Assembly (NCBI GenBank): GCA_943788825.1 | Contig: CALSRT010000002.1 | Span: 806,001-870,000, forward strand | DNA: 64,000 nt | Origin: UBA4582 sp002389265 | GTDB lineage: Bacteria > Pseudomonadota > Gammaproteobacteria > Pseudomonadales > Azotimanducaceae | Reading direction: 5' to 3' | In this document: one piece after another, positions 43,475 through 53,200 of the stretch | How the letters are laid out: the number at the start of each line of letters is the position of its first letter | How positions within the stretch are numbered: position 1 is the stretch's first letter | Made by a program: the position numbers and the translations under genes | The notes under the pieces: generated by a model | What the model was told of the DNA's origin: nothing | Seen by the model: the letters and a program-made list of their open reading frames with translations, nothing else | Database searches by the model: none

Positions 43475-45037
43475 ATGACATTGGATGATTTTGCCAAATT
43501 TGCCGCACAAGGTTTCAATCATATTCCCGTTACTCGTGAGGTGCTGGCCGACCTCGACACCCCGCTCTCCAGCTATATCAAGGTAGCGCGTGGAAGTTAT
43601 AGCTATCTGCTTGAATCTGCTGCCCAAGGTGCGGAGAAATGGGCGAGATATTCCATGGTCGGCTTGCCCAGCGGCCAGGTGTTGAAAGTTTTCGGTCATG
43701 AAGTGGTACTAGAGTCGCAGGGCGTTGAGACAGATCGCTTTACTTGTGAAGATCCACTGGCCTATGTGGAAGAATTTCAAGCCCGTTTTCGTTATCCACC
43801 GATTGAAAATTTACCGATTTATACCGGCGGCCTGGTAGGTTATTTCGGCTACGACACCGTTCGCTATGTGGAAAAGAAAGTCCAGCACAGTATGCCGCCT
43901 GATGTCATCGGCACGCCAGACATACTGCTCATGGTGTCTAACGATGTCATGGTGTTTGATAACGTTAAAGGTAAAATTCATCTCATTACCCACGCGGACC
44001 CTGCGGTAGAAAATGCGTTTGTATCGGCGCAGGCTCGTCTCGACAATATGGCGGCGGGTATGCAGGCGCTGATTCCTTTGGATATTCGCAAGCCCAGTGT
44101 CGGCCCTGCCGTTCACGAAGAAGATTTTGTCTCGAGCTATGGTCAAGGTCGATTTAAGGCAGATGTAGAGAAAATCAAAGATTATATTCAAGCAGGTGAT
44201 GTCATGCAGGTGGTGCTGTCACAGCGGATGTCCATAACCCTTGAGAGTGATCCGTTAAACTTGTATCGGGCGCTGCGAGCGCTCAACCCCTCGCCTTACA
44301 TGTACTACATGGATCTGGGCGATTTTCACATTGTGAGTTCATCGCCAGAGATTCTGGCTCGATTAGATAATGGTCAAGTGACCGTCAGACCCTTGGCTGG
44401 TACTCGTCGGCGCGGAATTGATGAAGCTGAGGATATGGCCTTGGAGTCGGAGCTGTTGGCCGATACCAAAGAGCGGGCTGAACACCTGATGTTGATTGAT
44501 CTGGGGCGTAACGATATTGGTAAGGTGTGCACTACGGGTAGCGTTGACGTGACAGAGATGATGACGGTGGAGCGTTATGCCCATGTCATGCACATCGCAT
44601 CAAATGTCCAGGGGCAACTAGCCGCAGGTTATACTGCGATGGATCTATTGCGCGCGACACTGCCTGTGGGGACCTTAAGTGGTGCGCCTAAAGTCAGGGC
44701 GCTCGAAATTATTGATGAATGTGAGCCGGAAAAACGCGGAATTTTTGGCGGCGCTGTGGGCTATTTGTCATGGAACGGCAATATGGATACGGCGATAGCC
44801 ATTCGCACCGCCGTCGTCAAGGATCGTACGCTTTATGTTCAGGCGGGCGCAGGGATCGTCGCGGATTCAGTGGCTGAGTCAGAGTGGCAGGAAACGATTA
44901 ACAAGGCGCGGTCGATTTTTCGAGCCGTAGGGTTGGCCGAGGCGGGTTTGGGACTCGAAACCAAGGCGGAAAATCTTCGAGTTTATAATTCAGCTGAAAT
45001 ACGTAAGGCCGTGGGCGAAGTAGGTGATTCGAAATGA
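43475..45037 (+). CDS. trpE: Anthranilate synthase component I
   Basis: Converts chorismate to anthranilate with ammonia delivered by TrpG. From the ATG at 43475, preceded by GGAG at 43464-43467, the protein has 520 residues. The N-terminal regulatory part has SYLLESAAQG, the LLES tryptophan-feedback motif. The catalytic part has QVVLSQRMSI, SSSPEILARL, VRPLAGTRRRGIDEAED, LIDLGRNDIGKV, HIASNVQG, TLPVGTLSGAPKVRALEII and the C-terminal VQAGAGIVADS. A TTG upstream is unnecessary. It overlaps trpG by 4 bases. Confidence 0.97.
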   Translation: MTLDDFAKFAAQGFNHIPVTREVLADLDTPLSSYIKVARGSYSYLLESAAQGAEKWARYSMVGLPSGQVLKVFGHEVVLESQGVETDRFTCEDPLAYVEEFQARFRYPPIENLPIYTGGLVGYFGYDTVRYVEKKVQHSMPPDVIGTPDILLMVSNDVMVFDNVKGKIHLITHADPAVENAFVSAQARLDNMAAGMQALIPLDIRKPSVGPAVHEEDFVSSYGQGRFKADVEKIKDYIQAGDVMQVVLSQRMSITLESDPLNLYRALRALNPSPYMYYMDLGDFHIVSSSPEILARLDNGQVTVRPLAGTRRRGIDEAEDMALESELLADTKERAEHLMLIDLGRNDIGKVCTTGSVDVTEMMTVERYAHVMHIASNVQGQLAAGYTAMDLLRATLPVGTLSGAPKVRALEIIDECEPEKRGIFGGAVGYLSWNGNMDTAIAIRTAVVKDRTLYVQAGAGIVADSVAESEWQETINKARSIFRAVGLAEAGLGLETKAENLRVYNSAEIRKAVGEVGDSK

Positions 45038-45651
45038 TTCTGATGATTGATAACTATGATTCATTTACCTACAACATTGTTCAGTATCTGGGAGAATTAG
45101 GTCAGCAGGTTGAAGTGTTTCGGAATGACGAAATCACGGTAGCGGAAATTCAAACCTTAGCGCCCGCAGGTATCGTGATTTCACCTGGGCCCTGTACGCC
45201 GAATGAGGCTGGAATTTCCATGGATACGATTCGTCATTTCGCCGGTCGGTTACCCATACTGGGTATCTGCCTTGGGCATCAGAGTATTGGTCAGGTCTAT
45301 GGCGGATCGATCGGGCGGGCTAAAAAAGTCATGCACGGTAAAACGTCGAAGATTTTTCATACGGGAGTCGGTGTGTTTTCAGGTTTACCGAATCCATTTA
45401 CCGCCACGCGATATCATTCTTTGGTGATTCTTTCTGAGTCTTTGCCGGATTGTTTGGAAATCACTGCCTGGACAGAAGTCGACGGTGAAATCGATGAAAT
45501 AATGGGTGTTCGACACAAGACCTTGCAGGTTGAGGGCGTACAGTTTCATCCCGAATCAATATTAACTGAGCACGGTCACGATTTATTACTCAGTTTCGTC
45601 AACTATTGTGATGCTGAGTCGATCAGTTGCGATCAGAAGGATAAATTATGA
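45034..45651 (+). CDS. trpG: Anthranilate synthase component II (glutamine amidotransferase)
   Basis: Class I glutamine amidotransferase that supplies ammonia to TrpE. The 205-residue protein has MIDNYDSFTYNIVQYL, ISPGPCTPNEAG, the catalytic Cys in LGICLGHQSIGQVYGG, and the His/Glu pair in QFHPESILTEHG. Its start overlaps the trpE stop (ATGA) and its end overlaps trpD, giving a coupled trpEGD unit. It may also serve as the PabA subunit, as TrpG does in some relatives. Confidence 0.96.
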   Translation: MILMIDNYDSFTYNIVQYLGELGQQVEVFRNDEITVAEIQTLAPAGIVISPGPCTPNEAGISMDTIRHFAGRLPILGICLGHQSIGQVYGGSIGRAKKVMHGKTSKIFHTGVGVFSGLPNPFTATRYHSLVILSESLPDCLEITAWTEVDGEIDEIMGVRHKTLQVEGVQFHPESILTEHGHDLLLSFVNYCDAESISCDQKDKL

Positions 45652-46679
45652 TGGATATGCCTACAGCGATTGCCAGAGTCACTGAAAAGCAGAATCTAAC
45701 TCAGGCGGAAATGTTAGATGTAATGCGTCTGATTATGTCCGGTGGCGCAACTCCGGCCCAAATTGGTGGGTTTCTGATCGGCTTACGAATGAAGGGTGAG
45801 ACGGTGAGTGAGATTACCGGCGCTGCCACCGTGATGCGAGAACTCTCAACCCCAGTGCTGACTTCGCTGGAGGATATTGTCGATACTTGTGGTACCGGTG
45901 GCAGTGGATCTAACAAGTTTAATGTTTCGACTGCGGCGGCTTTTGTGGCAGCGGCCGCCGGAGTGCACATTGCCAAACATGGCAACCGCGGTGCGTCCAG
46001 CAAGAGTGGCAGTGCCGATCTACTTGAGGCGGCGGGCGCGAATATTATGCTGACCCCTGATCAGGTTGCCCGCTGTATTGAAACCGTAGGCGCGGGTTTT
46101 CTATTTGCTGTAAATCATCACTCGGCGATGAAGCATGCTATCGGTCCACGTCGTGAGCTGCTGACGCGGACTATCTTTAACCTGCTCGGGCCGCTGACCA
46201 ACCCGGCGGGTGCCAAGCGCCAGGTTATTGGGGTGTATGCCAAGCAATGGCTGCGACCGATTGCCGAGGTTTTGCAGTCCATGGGCAGCGTCCATGTATT
46301 GGTGGTTCATTCAGCTGATGGCTTGGACGAAATCAGTATCGCTGCCGAGACCTTTGTAGCCGAGCTTAAAGATGGTGCGATCACGGAATATCAGCTTCAA
46401 CCCGAAGACTTTGGGCTGCAACGGCAACCCATAGACTCGCTGATTGTTGAGGATAGTGCGCAAAGCCTGGTGCTAGTTGAACAGGCATTGGCAGGCAAAC
46501 ATGAAGCCGCTACCGACATTGTGGCCCTGAATGCCGGCGCGGCGATCTATGTAGCAGGCCACTGTCTCGACTTGGCTGCCGGGGTAGAAATGGCGCGAGA
46601 TGCGATCGGTAGTGGTATGGCGCTAGAAAAATTCAAAGATTTTGTGGATTTCAGTCGGCAGCTCGGCGAAATCGGCTAG
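45648..46679 (+). CDS. trpD: Anthranilate phosphoribosyltransferase
   Basis: Transfers phosphoribose from PRPP to anthranilate. The 343-residue protein has the PRPP-binding loop VDTCGTGGSGSNKFNVST, KHGNRGASSKSGSADLLEA, the anthranilate-contact region FLFAVNHHSAMKHAIGPRREL, and NLLGPLTNPAGAKRQVIGVY. It starts 4 bases before the trpG stop. It is unfused to TrpG, as in Pseudomonas and unlike E. coli. Confidence 0.97.
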   Translation: MMDMPTAIARVTEKQNLTQAEMLDVMRLIMSGGATPAQIGGFLIGLRMKGETVSEITGAATVMRELSTPVLTSLEDIVDTCGTGGSGSNKFNVSTAAAFVAAAAGVHIAKHGNRGASSKSGSADLLEAAGANIMLTPDQVARCIETVGAGFLFAVNHHSAMKHAIGPRRELLTRTIFNLLGPLTNPAGAKRQVIGVYAKQWLRPIAEVLQSMGSVHVLVVHSADGLDEISIAAETFVAELKDGAITEYQLQPEDFGLQRQPIDSLIVEDSAQSLVLVEQALAGKHEAATDIVALNAGAAIYVAGHCLDLAAGVEMARDAIGSGMALEKFKDFVDFSRQLGEIG

Positions 46680-46716
46680 CGGTGAGTCATAGATTTCAAG
46701 GGAGTTAGCAGCGGAC

Positions 46717-47511
46717 ATGAGTGCACCAGATATCCTACAAAAAATCGTCGAGGAAAAGTGGCGCGAGATCCCGCAGCGAGCTGCTGCCCGACCTGTGGCC
46801 GAGCTACAGCGGCTGATTGGTCAGCAAAGTGATCCTCGAGGCTTTGTCGCAGCGCTGACCGAACGTATGGTAGCCCGCCAACCGGCGATCATTGCAGAGA
46901 TCAAGAAAGCATCGCCGTCAAAAGGTGTCATCAGAGAGAATTTCATACCCGCTGCTATCGCTCGCAGCTACGCTGATGCGGGCGCAGCCTGTCTGTCGGT
47001 GTTGACCGATGTCAGTTTCTTTCAGGGTGCTGATGAGTATCTGGTCCAGGCTCGCAATGCGGTTGCGCTTCCGGTGCTGCGCAAAGATTTCGTGGTCGAT
47101 CCCTATCAAGTGCTAGAAGCCCGTAGTATCGGGGCCGATTGCATTCTGCTGATAGCGGCGATTCTTGCGCCAAAGACCATGGCAAGCCTCTATCAAGTGG
47201 CTGTCGACTTGGGAATGGACGTTTTGATCGAAGTGCGTGATGCTGTGGAGTTGGAGCAGGCGTTGCAGGTCTCGCCAACATTGGTAGGCATTAACAACCG
47301 TGACCTAAGGGATTTCAGTGTTGATCTGGCCACGACCTATGATCTGATCGATCGGTTGCCAGCCGGCGTCAATCTGGTTACTGAGAGCGGTATTCATCAG
47401 CGTGCCGATATTGAGGCGATGCAAAGTCGAGGGGTATATGGTTTTCTGGTGGGCGAGGCATTTATGCGGGCTGAAGACCCGGGTGCTGAGCTAAAAACCT
47501 TGTTTTACTAG
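46717..47511 (+). CDS. trpC: Indole-3-glycerol phosphate synthase
   Basis: Closes the indole ring of tryptophan synthesis. The 264-residue TIM-barrel protein has PAIIAEIKKASPSKGVIREN, SVLTDVSFFQGADEYL, VLRKDFVVDPYQVLEARSIG, DCILLIAAIL, LVGINNRDLRDFSVDL and VTESGIHQRADIEAM. It is unfused to TrpF. No trpF, trpB or trpA is nearby, as in Pseudomonas, where these are elsewhere in the genome. Confidence 0.96.
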   Translation: MSAPDILQKIVEEKWREIPQRAAARPVAELQRLIGQQSDPRGFVAALTERMVARQPAIIAEIKKASPSKGVIRENFIPAAIARSYADAGAACLSVLTDVSFFQGADEYLVQARNAVALPVLRKDFVVDPYQVLEARSIGADCILLIAAILAPKTMASLYQVAVDLGMDVLIEVRDAVELEQALQVSPTLVGINNRDLRDFSVDLATTYDLIDRLPAGVNLVTESGIHQRADIEAMQSRGVYGFLVGEAFMRAEDPGAELKTLFY

Positions 47512-47533
47512 CCCGCTGGTGGTCGGGCAGCCG

Positions 47534-48208
47534 TTAGCGTGTGCCAAAGACCACCATAGTTTTGCCTTTAACAGAGACCAGCCCTTGATTATCAAGGGTC
47601 TTCAGGACTCGACCGACCATTTCTCTTGAGCAGCCGACAATTCTGCCGATTTCCTGCCGCGTGACTTTAATCTGCATGCCATCGGGGTGAGTCATGGCGT
47701 CAGGTTCTTTGCAGAGATCGAGTAGGGTCCCCGCGACGCGCCCCGTGACGTCGAGGAAGGCAAGATCGCCAACTTTTTGAGTGGTTTTTACCAGTCGGGC
47801 TGCGAGTTGACTGGCCAATTGGTAAAGCATACCCGCATCTCTCTTGCTGAGTTCCGAAAATTTTCCGTAACTGAGTTCGGCCACTTCGCATGCCACCTTG
47901 GCCTTGACCCAAGCGGTGCGCTTGCCCTGACTGCCGAACATGGCCATCTCGCCAACGAAATCGCCGGCATTCAGATAAGCGATGATGATTTCCCGGCCGG
48001 CGTCGTCTTCTACAAAGACAGTGACAGAGCCTTGGGTGATGTAGAAAATTGAGTCGCTAGGCTCACCTGCGTAGATGATTGTGCTGCCGCGTGGGTACTT
48101 ACGTTTATGAGCAATGCGCAGGAACTCTTCCATATTGCCTAAACTGTTGCCTAAACCATTGCTTAAATCCTGGCCAATGCTGGCTGGACGCTGAGTTAAG
48201 CTGGTCAT
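47534..48208 (-). CDS. crp: CRP-family cAMP-responsive regulator (Vfr/CRP)
   Basis: Global regulator closely resembling CRP/Vfr. From the ATG at 48208 the protein has 224 residues. The cyclic-nucleotide domain has VTVFVEDDAGREIIIAYL, GDFVGEMAMFG and RTAWVKAKVACEVAELSY. The junction and DNA-binding part have DVTGRVAGTLLDL, DAMTHPDGMQIKVTRQEIG and VGCSREMVGRVLKTL, almost as in E. coli CRP. The frame stays open upstream to 48703, but that extension is not conserved and overlaps the osmC gene. Three in-frame 12-bp repeats near the N-terminus give NGLGNSLGN. The position next to trpC matches vfr in Pseudomonas. Confidence 0.94.
   Translation of the reverse strand: MTSLTQRPASIGQDLSNGLGNSLGNMEEFLRIAHKRKYPRGSTIIYAGEPSDSIFYITQGSVTVFVEDDAGREIIIAYLNAGDFVGEMAMFGSQGKRTAWVKAKVACEVAELSYGKFSELSKRDAGMLYQLASQLAARLVKTTQKVGDLAFLDVTGRVAGTLLDLCKEPDAMTHPDGMQIKVTRQEIGRIVGCSREMVGRVLKTLDNQGLVSVKGKTMVVFGTR
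48134..48169. repeat. 12-bp tandem repeat, three copies, inside crp
   Basis: ATTGCCTAAACT, GTTGCCTAAACC and ATTGCTTAAATC are consecutive and in frame. They encode the repetitive NGLGNSLGN segment just before the conserved MEEFLRIAH start of the cyclic-nucleotide domain. They make the N-terminus longer than in E. coli CRP. Confidence 0.8.
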
Positions 48209-48458
48209 GATTATCGGTGCCTCGAAGTGCTGTCTGTAGCGCGATACTGTCGCACTTCGGCAAGCCTGGCTGGTCATTAAATAGCCTCGAAGGCGTATTT
48301 TGAAGCATCGGCGGTATATTTTGGCGGCGTGCTGCCGCGCCGCCGGATCAGTTCGGTGTATGCGGCAGGCGAACATGCCTTTGTGTCGTTGCAGTGGTGC
48401 AAGTTGGTGATTGTCGCTACCATGGACAATCAACCGGTGACAGAGAGTCAGGATAATA

Positions 48459-48878
48459 ATGAAAGCCAGTATTCGATGGGTAGAAGACGTGATGTTTATC
48501 GCTGAGTCTGGGAGCGGCCATGTAGTCGCTGTTGATGGACCGCCCGCCACTGGTGGTCGGAATGTCGGTGCCAGGCCCATGGAGCTAGTCTTAATGGGCT
48601 TGGGTGGATGTGCGAGTTTTGATGTGATGACGATGTTGAAAAAAGCCAGGCAAGACGTGACGGGCTGCGTTGCGAGCTTGGAGGCTGAACGCGCGGACAG
48701 CATCCCCAGTGTGTTTACGAAAATTCATTTGCATTTTGTTGTGACTGGTCGAGAACTGAAGGAATCGCAGGTCAAGCGCGCCATAGACTTGTCTGCCGAC
48801 AAGTATTGCTCGGCTTCCATTATGTTGGGGCGAGGTGGGGTGGAGATTACCCACGATTACGAAATCATTCAGGTCTGA
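48459..48878 (+). CDS. OsmC family protein
   Basis: A 139-residue OsmC/Ohr-fold protein. It has MELVLMGLGGCASFDVMTML, with the first redox Cys, and ADKYCSASIMLGRGGVEITHDYEI, with the second Cys in the usual position. These Cys pairs reduce organic hydroperoxides in the family, though this YhfA-like branch is little studied. The gene is divergent from crp, as the OsmC-like gene beside vfr is in Pseudomonas. An in-frame ATG at 48459 is used. Confidence 0.9.
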   Translation: MKASIRWVEDVMFIAESGSGHVVAVDGPPATGGRNVGARPMELVLMGLGGCASFDVMTMLKKARQDVTGCVASLEAERADSIPSVFTKIHLHFVVTGRELKESQVKRAIDLSADKYCSASIMLGRGGVEITHDYEIIQV

Positions 48879-48902
48879 GTGCTCATAGCCTGATAACTTG
48901 GG

Positions 48903-49538
48903 TCAGATCCAGTAAGTAGACTTTGTCATCAGAGACGAGACTTTGTGCATCAGGCTTTTGACCGGTGCGGGAAAGTTCGCGCCGCCAGCGGTGAGCGCAT
49001 TGTTTTTGTGGCGGAGTTCATCTTCGCGCATCTGGGTTAAAATTTGCCGTGACTTGTGGTCCTCTTCAGGCAGCAGCGTCAAATGTCGGTCTAAGTGCTT
49101 GCAGACCTCTTCTTCAGTGGCGGCAACAAAACCCAGATTAACCTTGTCGCCGAGTAGACCGGTCACAGCGCCTATGCTGAAAGAGGCTGCATACCAGAGT
49201 GGGTTCAGGTAACTGACATGAGAGTCCAGTTCCTTGATGCGCGTCTGGCACCAAGCCAGGTGGTCGGCTTCTTCCGCTGCGGCTTGATCCAGGGTGGCCA
49301 CCGCACCGATATTTTTTGCCGTGAGAGCCTGGCCTCGGTATAAGGCCTGGGCACAAACCTCGCCACAATGATTGATGCGCATTAGACGCGCAGCCTTTAG
49401 CTTTTGTTCGCTAGTCAGTTCGGTGGCTTGACTGTCTTGAGCGGGTGATGGGCGATCAGGTTGGCCCACAGCGCCACTGACCGTGCGCAATGCCGCGTCG
49501 ATCCCATTGATTAAATTATCTATAGCAGATTGATGCAT
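48903..49538 (-). CDS. coq7: 3-demethoxyubiquinol 3-hydroxylase (Coq7 type)
   Basis: Di-iron hydroxylase of ubiquinone synthesis. From the ATG at 49538 the protein has 211 residues: MRINHCGEVCAQALYRGQAL, EEADHLAWCQTRIKELDSH, LNPLWYAASFSIGAVTGLLG, DKVNLGFVAATEEEVCKHLD and EDELRHKNNAL, giving the repeated Glu...Glu-xx-His iron ligands. The C-terminus ends VSSLMTKSTYWI. GGAG 7 bases upstream supports this start; an ATG 15 bases earlier overlaps the HIT gene stop. The coq7-hinT order is as in Pseudomonas, but speD is not next to it. Confidence 0.95.
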   Translation of the reverse strand: MHQSAIDNLINGIDAALRTVSGAVGQPDRPSPAQDSQATELTSEQKLKAARLMRINHCGEVCAQALYRGQALTAKNIGAVATLDQAAAEEADHLAWCQTRIKELDSHVSYLNPLWYAASFSIGAVTGLLGDKVNLGFVAATEEEVCKHLDRHLTLLPEEDHKSRQILTQMREDELRHKNNALTAGGANFPAPVKSLMHKVSSLMTKSTYWI

Positions 49539-49552
49539 ATTGTCTCCGGTCA

Positions 49553-49897
49553 TTAACCCAGATGAGTCAGCTGACGTCCCCCGAGGAGGTGCAGGTGAAT
49601 ATGGAAGACGGTTTGGCCACCATCCTGATTACAGTTCATGATTAGGCGGAAACCGGGTTCACTGAGATTTTGCTCGGCGGCCAGTTGAGTCGCGGTGAAA
49701 ACCATATGTCCCAACAATCCCCGATGGTCGATATCCACGTCGTTCAGCGTTGTAATGTGCTGCTTCGGGATGATGAGTTGATGCACGGGTGCTTGCGGGC
49801 TGATATCTTTAAAGGCCAGGACTTGATCATCTTCATAGACCAGATCTGCGGGAATTTGTTTGCTCGCGATTTTGCAAAAAAGACAGTTGTCGGTCAT
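49553..49897 (-). CDS. HIT family (HinT-like) nucleotide hydrolase
   Basis: A 114-residue histidine triad protein of the HinT branch, which hydrolyses purine phosphoramidates. The start CLFCKIASKQIPADLVYEDD binds zinc and nucleotide. The central part is PQAPVHQLIIPKQHITTL and the active site is FHIHLHLLGGRQL (His-x-His-x-His). It overlaps or abuts coq7 at its 3' end, so the two are probably one transcript. Confidence 0.93.
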   Translation of the reverse strand: MTDNCLFCKIASKQIPADLVYEDDQVLAFKDISPQAPVHQLIIPKQHITTLNDVDIDHRGLLGHMVFTATQLAAEQNLSEPGFRLIMNCNQDGGQTVFHIHLHLLGGRQLTHLG

Positions 49898-50244
49898 GAA
49901 TCACCTGTTTCAGGGTTGGCGAGTGCAAAGGCGGTCTTGCGGTTATTGCCGCAACTATGCCTCAACGATTATGCCGCAGCTATCTATAAGGTGCGAGTGT
50001 CCGCGGGATAGGTCTAGCTGGCGTAGCCGAAAGCGGCAGAGGATTTCGAGACTGATGGGACATCTTCGAGCACCATCTGGCCAACTGCTACAAGGTGGCC
50101 GCCGTTAACCCTGTCGTCGGAATGATTATAGCTAAGCCTGCACCAGAAGAACACCGCAGTGGCCCTTGATCTCTGCTATTGCTGCAGGCGCATGGGAAGG
50201 TGCGGCATACTGGATTACCATTTGCCGCACAGCAGTGCCCGTGC
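49898..50244. other. Intergenic region without a recognisable gene
   Basis: About 350 bases between the HIT gene start and the end of the RND permease gene. Frames on both strands are short and lack family motifs or ribosome binding sites. I see no strong terminator, repeat or RNA. Confidence 0.5.
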
Positions 50245-53200
50245 CTAAATTGGTGGTTTCGATTCGGCGTCGGTTTGTAAGGCCTGTAGTTGCCTCGCGA
50301 TAACCCCCGGTGACTGAGTGGCTCGACCTAGCAGGTTGTAAAGAACTGGTACCACAAACAGGGTCAGAACAGTGGCAGTCAAAACCCCTGAAAAAATCAC
50401 GATCCCCAGCGTGATGCGACTTTCAGAACCGGCACCACTGGCGAAGATCAAGGGCAGGGAGCCCATGACGGTGGACAGGGCGGTCATCAATACGGGACGT
50501 AATCTAATCTCTGAGGCCTGTATTATCGCCGCGCTAAATTCGACCCCTTGATCCCGCAGTTGGTTGGCAAACTCGACAATCAAAATGCCATTTTTGGTGG
50601 ATATGCCAACCAGAATAATGATGCCGATATCACTATAAATGTTCAACGTGTCGCCCGTCAGATACAAGCCCAGAAGTGCACCGAAAGTCGCCAATGGCAC
50701 TGTGACCATGATGATAATGGGATGGACAAAACTTTCGAATTGAGCTGCCAGGACCAGAAATATAACCAGCAATGCCAGTAAAAAGGTGAACAATAACCCG
50801 CCTTCGGACTCGCGCAATTCCAGTGATTCGCCTTTGTAGTCTATCTGCGCCGTGGCCGGTAGTTCATTGAGCACGATATCTTCAAGAAAGTGTAAAGCCT
50901 GGTCTAGATCGTAACCGGGGTTTAAGTTGGCAGAGATCGTGATAGCCCGCAATCGATTATATCGATTGAGGCTGCCGGCGTCCGCGATATTAGTGATTTT
51001 GGTCAGGTTCGACAGAGGGATGAGTTCGCCTGATTGATCAGACCGCACATACAAGTTGGATAGGTCAGTGGCAGTGGCCCGTTGCGCCTCGGCCGCCTGT
51101 AAAATCACGTCATACTCTTCGCCATTGTCCAGGTAAGTTGTCACACGGCGCTCACTCATCATAGCCTGCAGAGTCTGACCGATAGCTCTGACCGAGACGC
51201 CAAGATCGGCAGCTCGGGTTATGTCGACCTCGACTAATAGCTGCGGCTTCGTCTCTTTATAATCAGACTGGATGCGGCTGAGGCCGGGATTGCTTTCGGC
51301 GCGCTCGATAATCAAGTCGCGCCACCGCGCCAGCTCCTCATAGGTACTGCCCCCCACGACAAACTTAACGGGCTGGCCGCCACCGCCGCGTTGCAGGCCG
51401 GAGCGCATGGATGGAAATGCGCGAATTCCAGGGATGTTTTGCCATTCTTGGTTCAAGGCTGACATGACTTCCTGGGTTGATAGACTGCGGTCTTCCCAGG
51501 GTGCCATGGTCACCAGATTGACGGCGCTATTGACGGCTTCAGAGCTGCCGAAACCCGGCAGAAAGACCAGGTACTTGAGGACATCGCCTGACGCTACGAA
51601 AGGCTCGATGGTTTTTTCAAGCTGCCGTAGTTGGCCCTGCATGAATTCGAAACTTGCGCCTTCCGGACCGCTGATATAGGTGAAAAATACCCCCTGATCT
51701 TCTTGCGGTGCAAACGCCGTGGGTACTGCCTTGAGTAGCGCCCAACTGCCCGCTGACAGAATTACAACCATCGACATGATGCGCGCCGGACGCGGCAGGC
51801 ACCAACTCAGACCTTGGTGGTAGGCACCTTGAAACCAGTGAAACCCATTATCCACCGTTCTCGTTAACCAGCTATCGTGGGCATGGTTGGTTAGCAGTTT
51901 GGAACACATCATGGTGGTGAGCGACAGCGCCAAAATGCTGGAAAAAATCACCGCGGTACCAATTGTGACGGCGAGTTCTGCGAAGATGACGCCGAGGTTG
52001 CCGTCTAGAAACGCGATAGGCACAAACACCGCAATCAGAACAGCGGTGGTAGCGATGACAGCAAAGGCGACCTGTCGAGAGCCGTGAAACGCTGCCAGCA
52101 ATGGTGGTTCGCCGGTCTCGATTCGGCGCTGAATGTTTTCCAGGACAACGATGGAATCATCAACCACCAGGCCGATAGCCAAAACCAGACCCAGCAGGGT
52201 AATAAGGTTGACGGAGTAGCCGAACAAGGACAGGCCAATAAAGGCTGAAATAAGACAGATCGGTATGGTGATGGCGGGAATGATCATGGCTCGCACGGTT
52301 CCCAGGAACATATAGATGACCAGGCTTACCAATGCCATGGTAATAGCGAGAGTCACGTACACCGACTGGATAGCGGTTTCGATAAATACAGAGTCATCGG
52401 AGCTGGCGATCAGTGTCATGCCTTCGGGCATTGAGGCGTTAATAGCTGCTGCCTTACGGTTGGTGGCTCGCAACACCTCTAGGGTGTTAGCGGTAGACTG
52501 TTTAACAATGCCTAAGCCGATAGTTGGCACCGAGTTGCCTCGGAATTCATTACGGTAAGTGGTGGGCCCAAGTTCTACTTTTGCTACATCTCCAAGACGG
52601 ATCAGCTCGTTGTTGTCGCTGTAAGCGATTGTTAACTGGCGGAAGTCATCTACTGACTCGTAGGCACGTTTGACCCTGACGGTAAATTCTCGCTCAACAG
52701 AATCGATACGCCCGGCAGGAAGTTCGATATTCTGGCGCATTAATGCGGATTCGACGTCCAGAACCGTCAGACCTCGAGCGGCGAGCGCTATCCGGTCTAG
52801 CCAGACGCGCATTGAATACCGACCGGCACCGCTGATGCTAATGTTAGCTACGCCGTCGATAACTGTGAATTGATCCACCAGGTAACGCTCGGCAAAGTCA
52901 GTCAGCGCCATGTTATCCATGTTGGGGCTAGTAAGAGAAAACCATTGAATAGGTCGTGCATCACTGTCGGCCTTGGCAATGCGTGGCGGATCTATATCGT
53001 CAGGCAGTCTACCCAATACGCGAGCGACTCGGTCGCGAACGTCGTTGGCAGCCTCATCAATGTTGCGGTCGAGACTGAATTCAACAGAGATCCGCGAGTT
53101 GCCATCTTGGCTTGAGCTGCTGATGGATTCGACACCTTCAATGCCGCTGATCTGATCCTCAATCTGTTGGGTGACCTTGGTTTCAACGACCTGTGCGGAA

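Noticed and set aside
48209..48703. 165-residue N-terminal extension of the CRP homologue
   Set aside because: It is not conserved in the family and overlaps the start of osmC; the ATG at 48208 gives a normal CRP.
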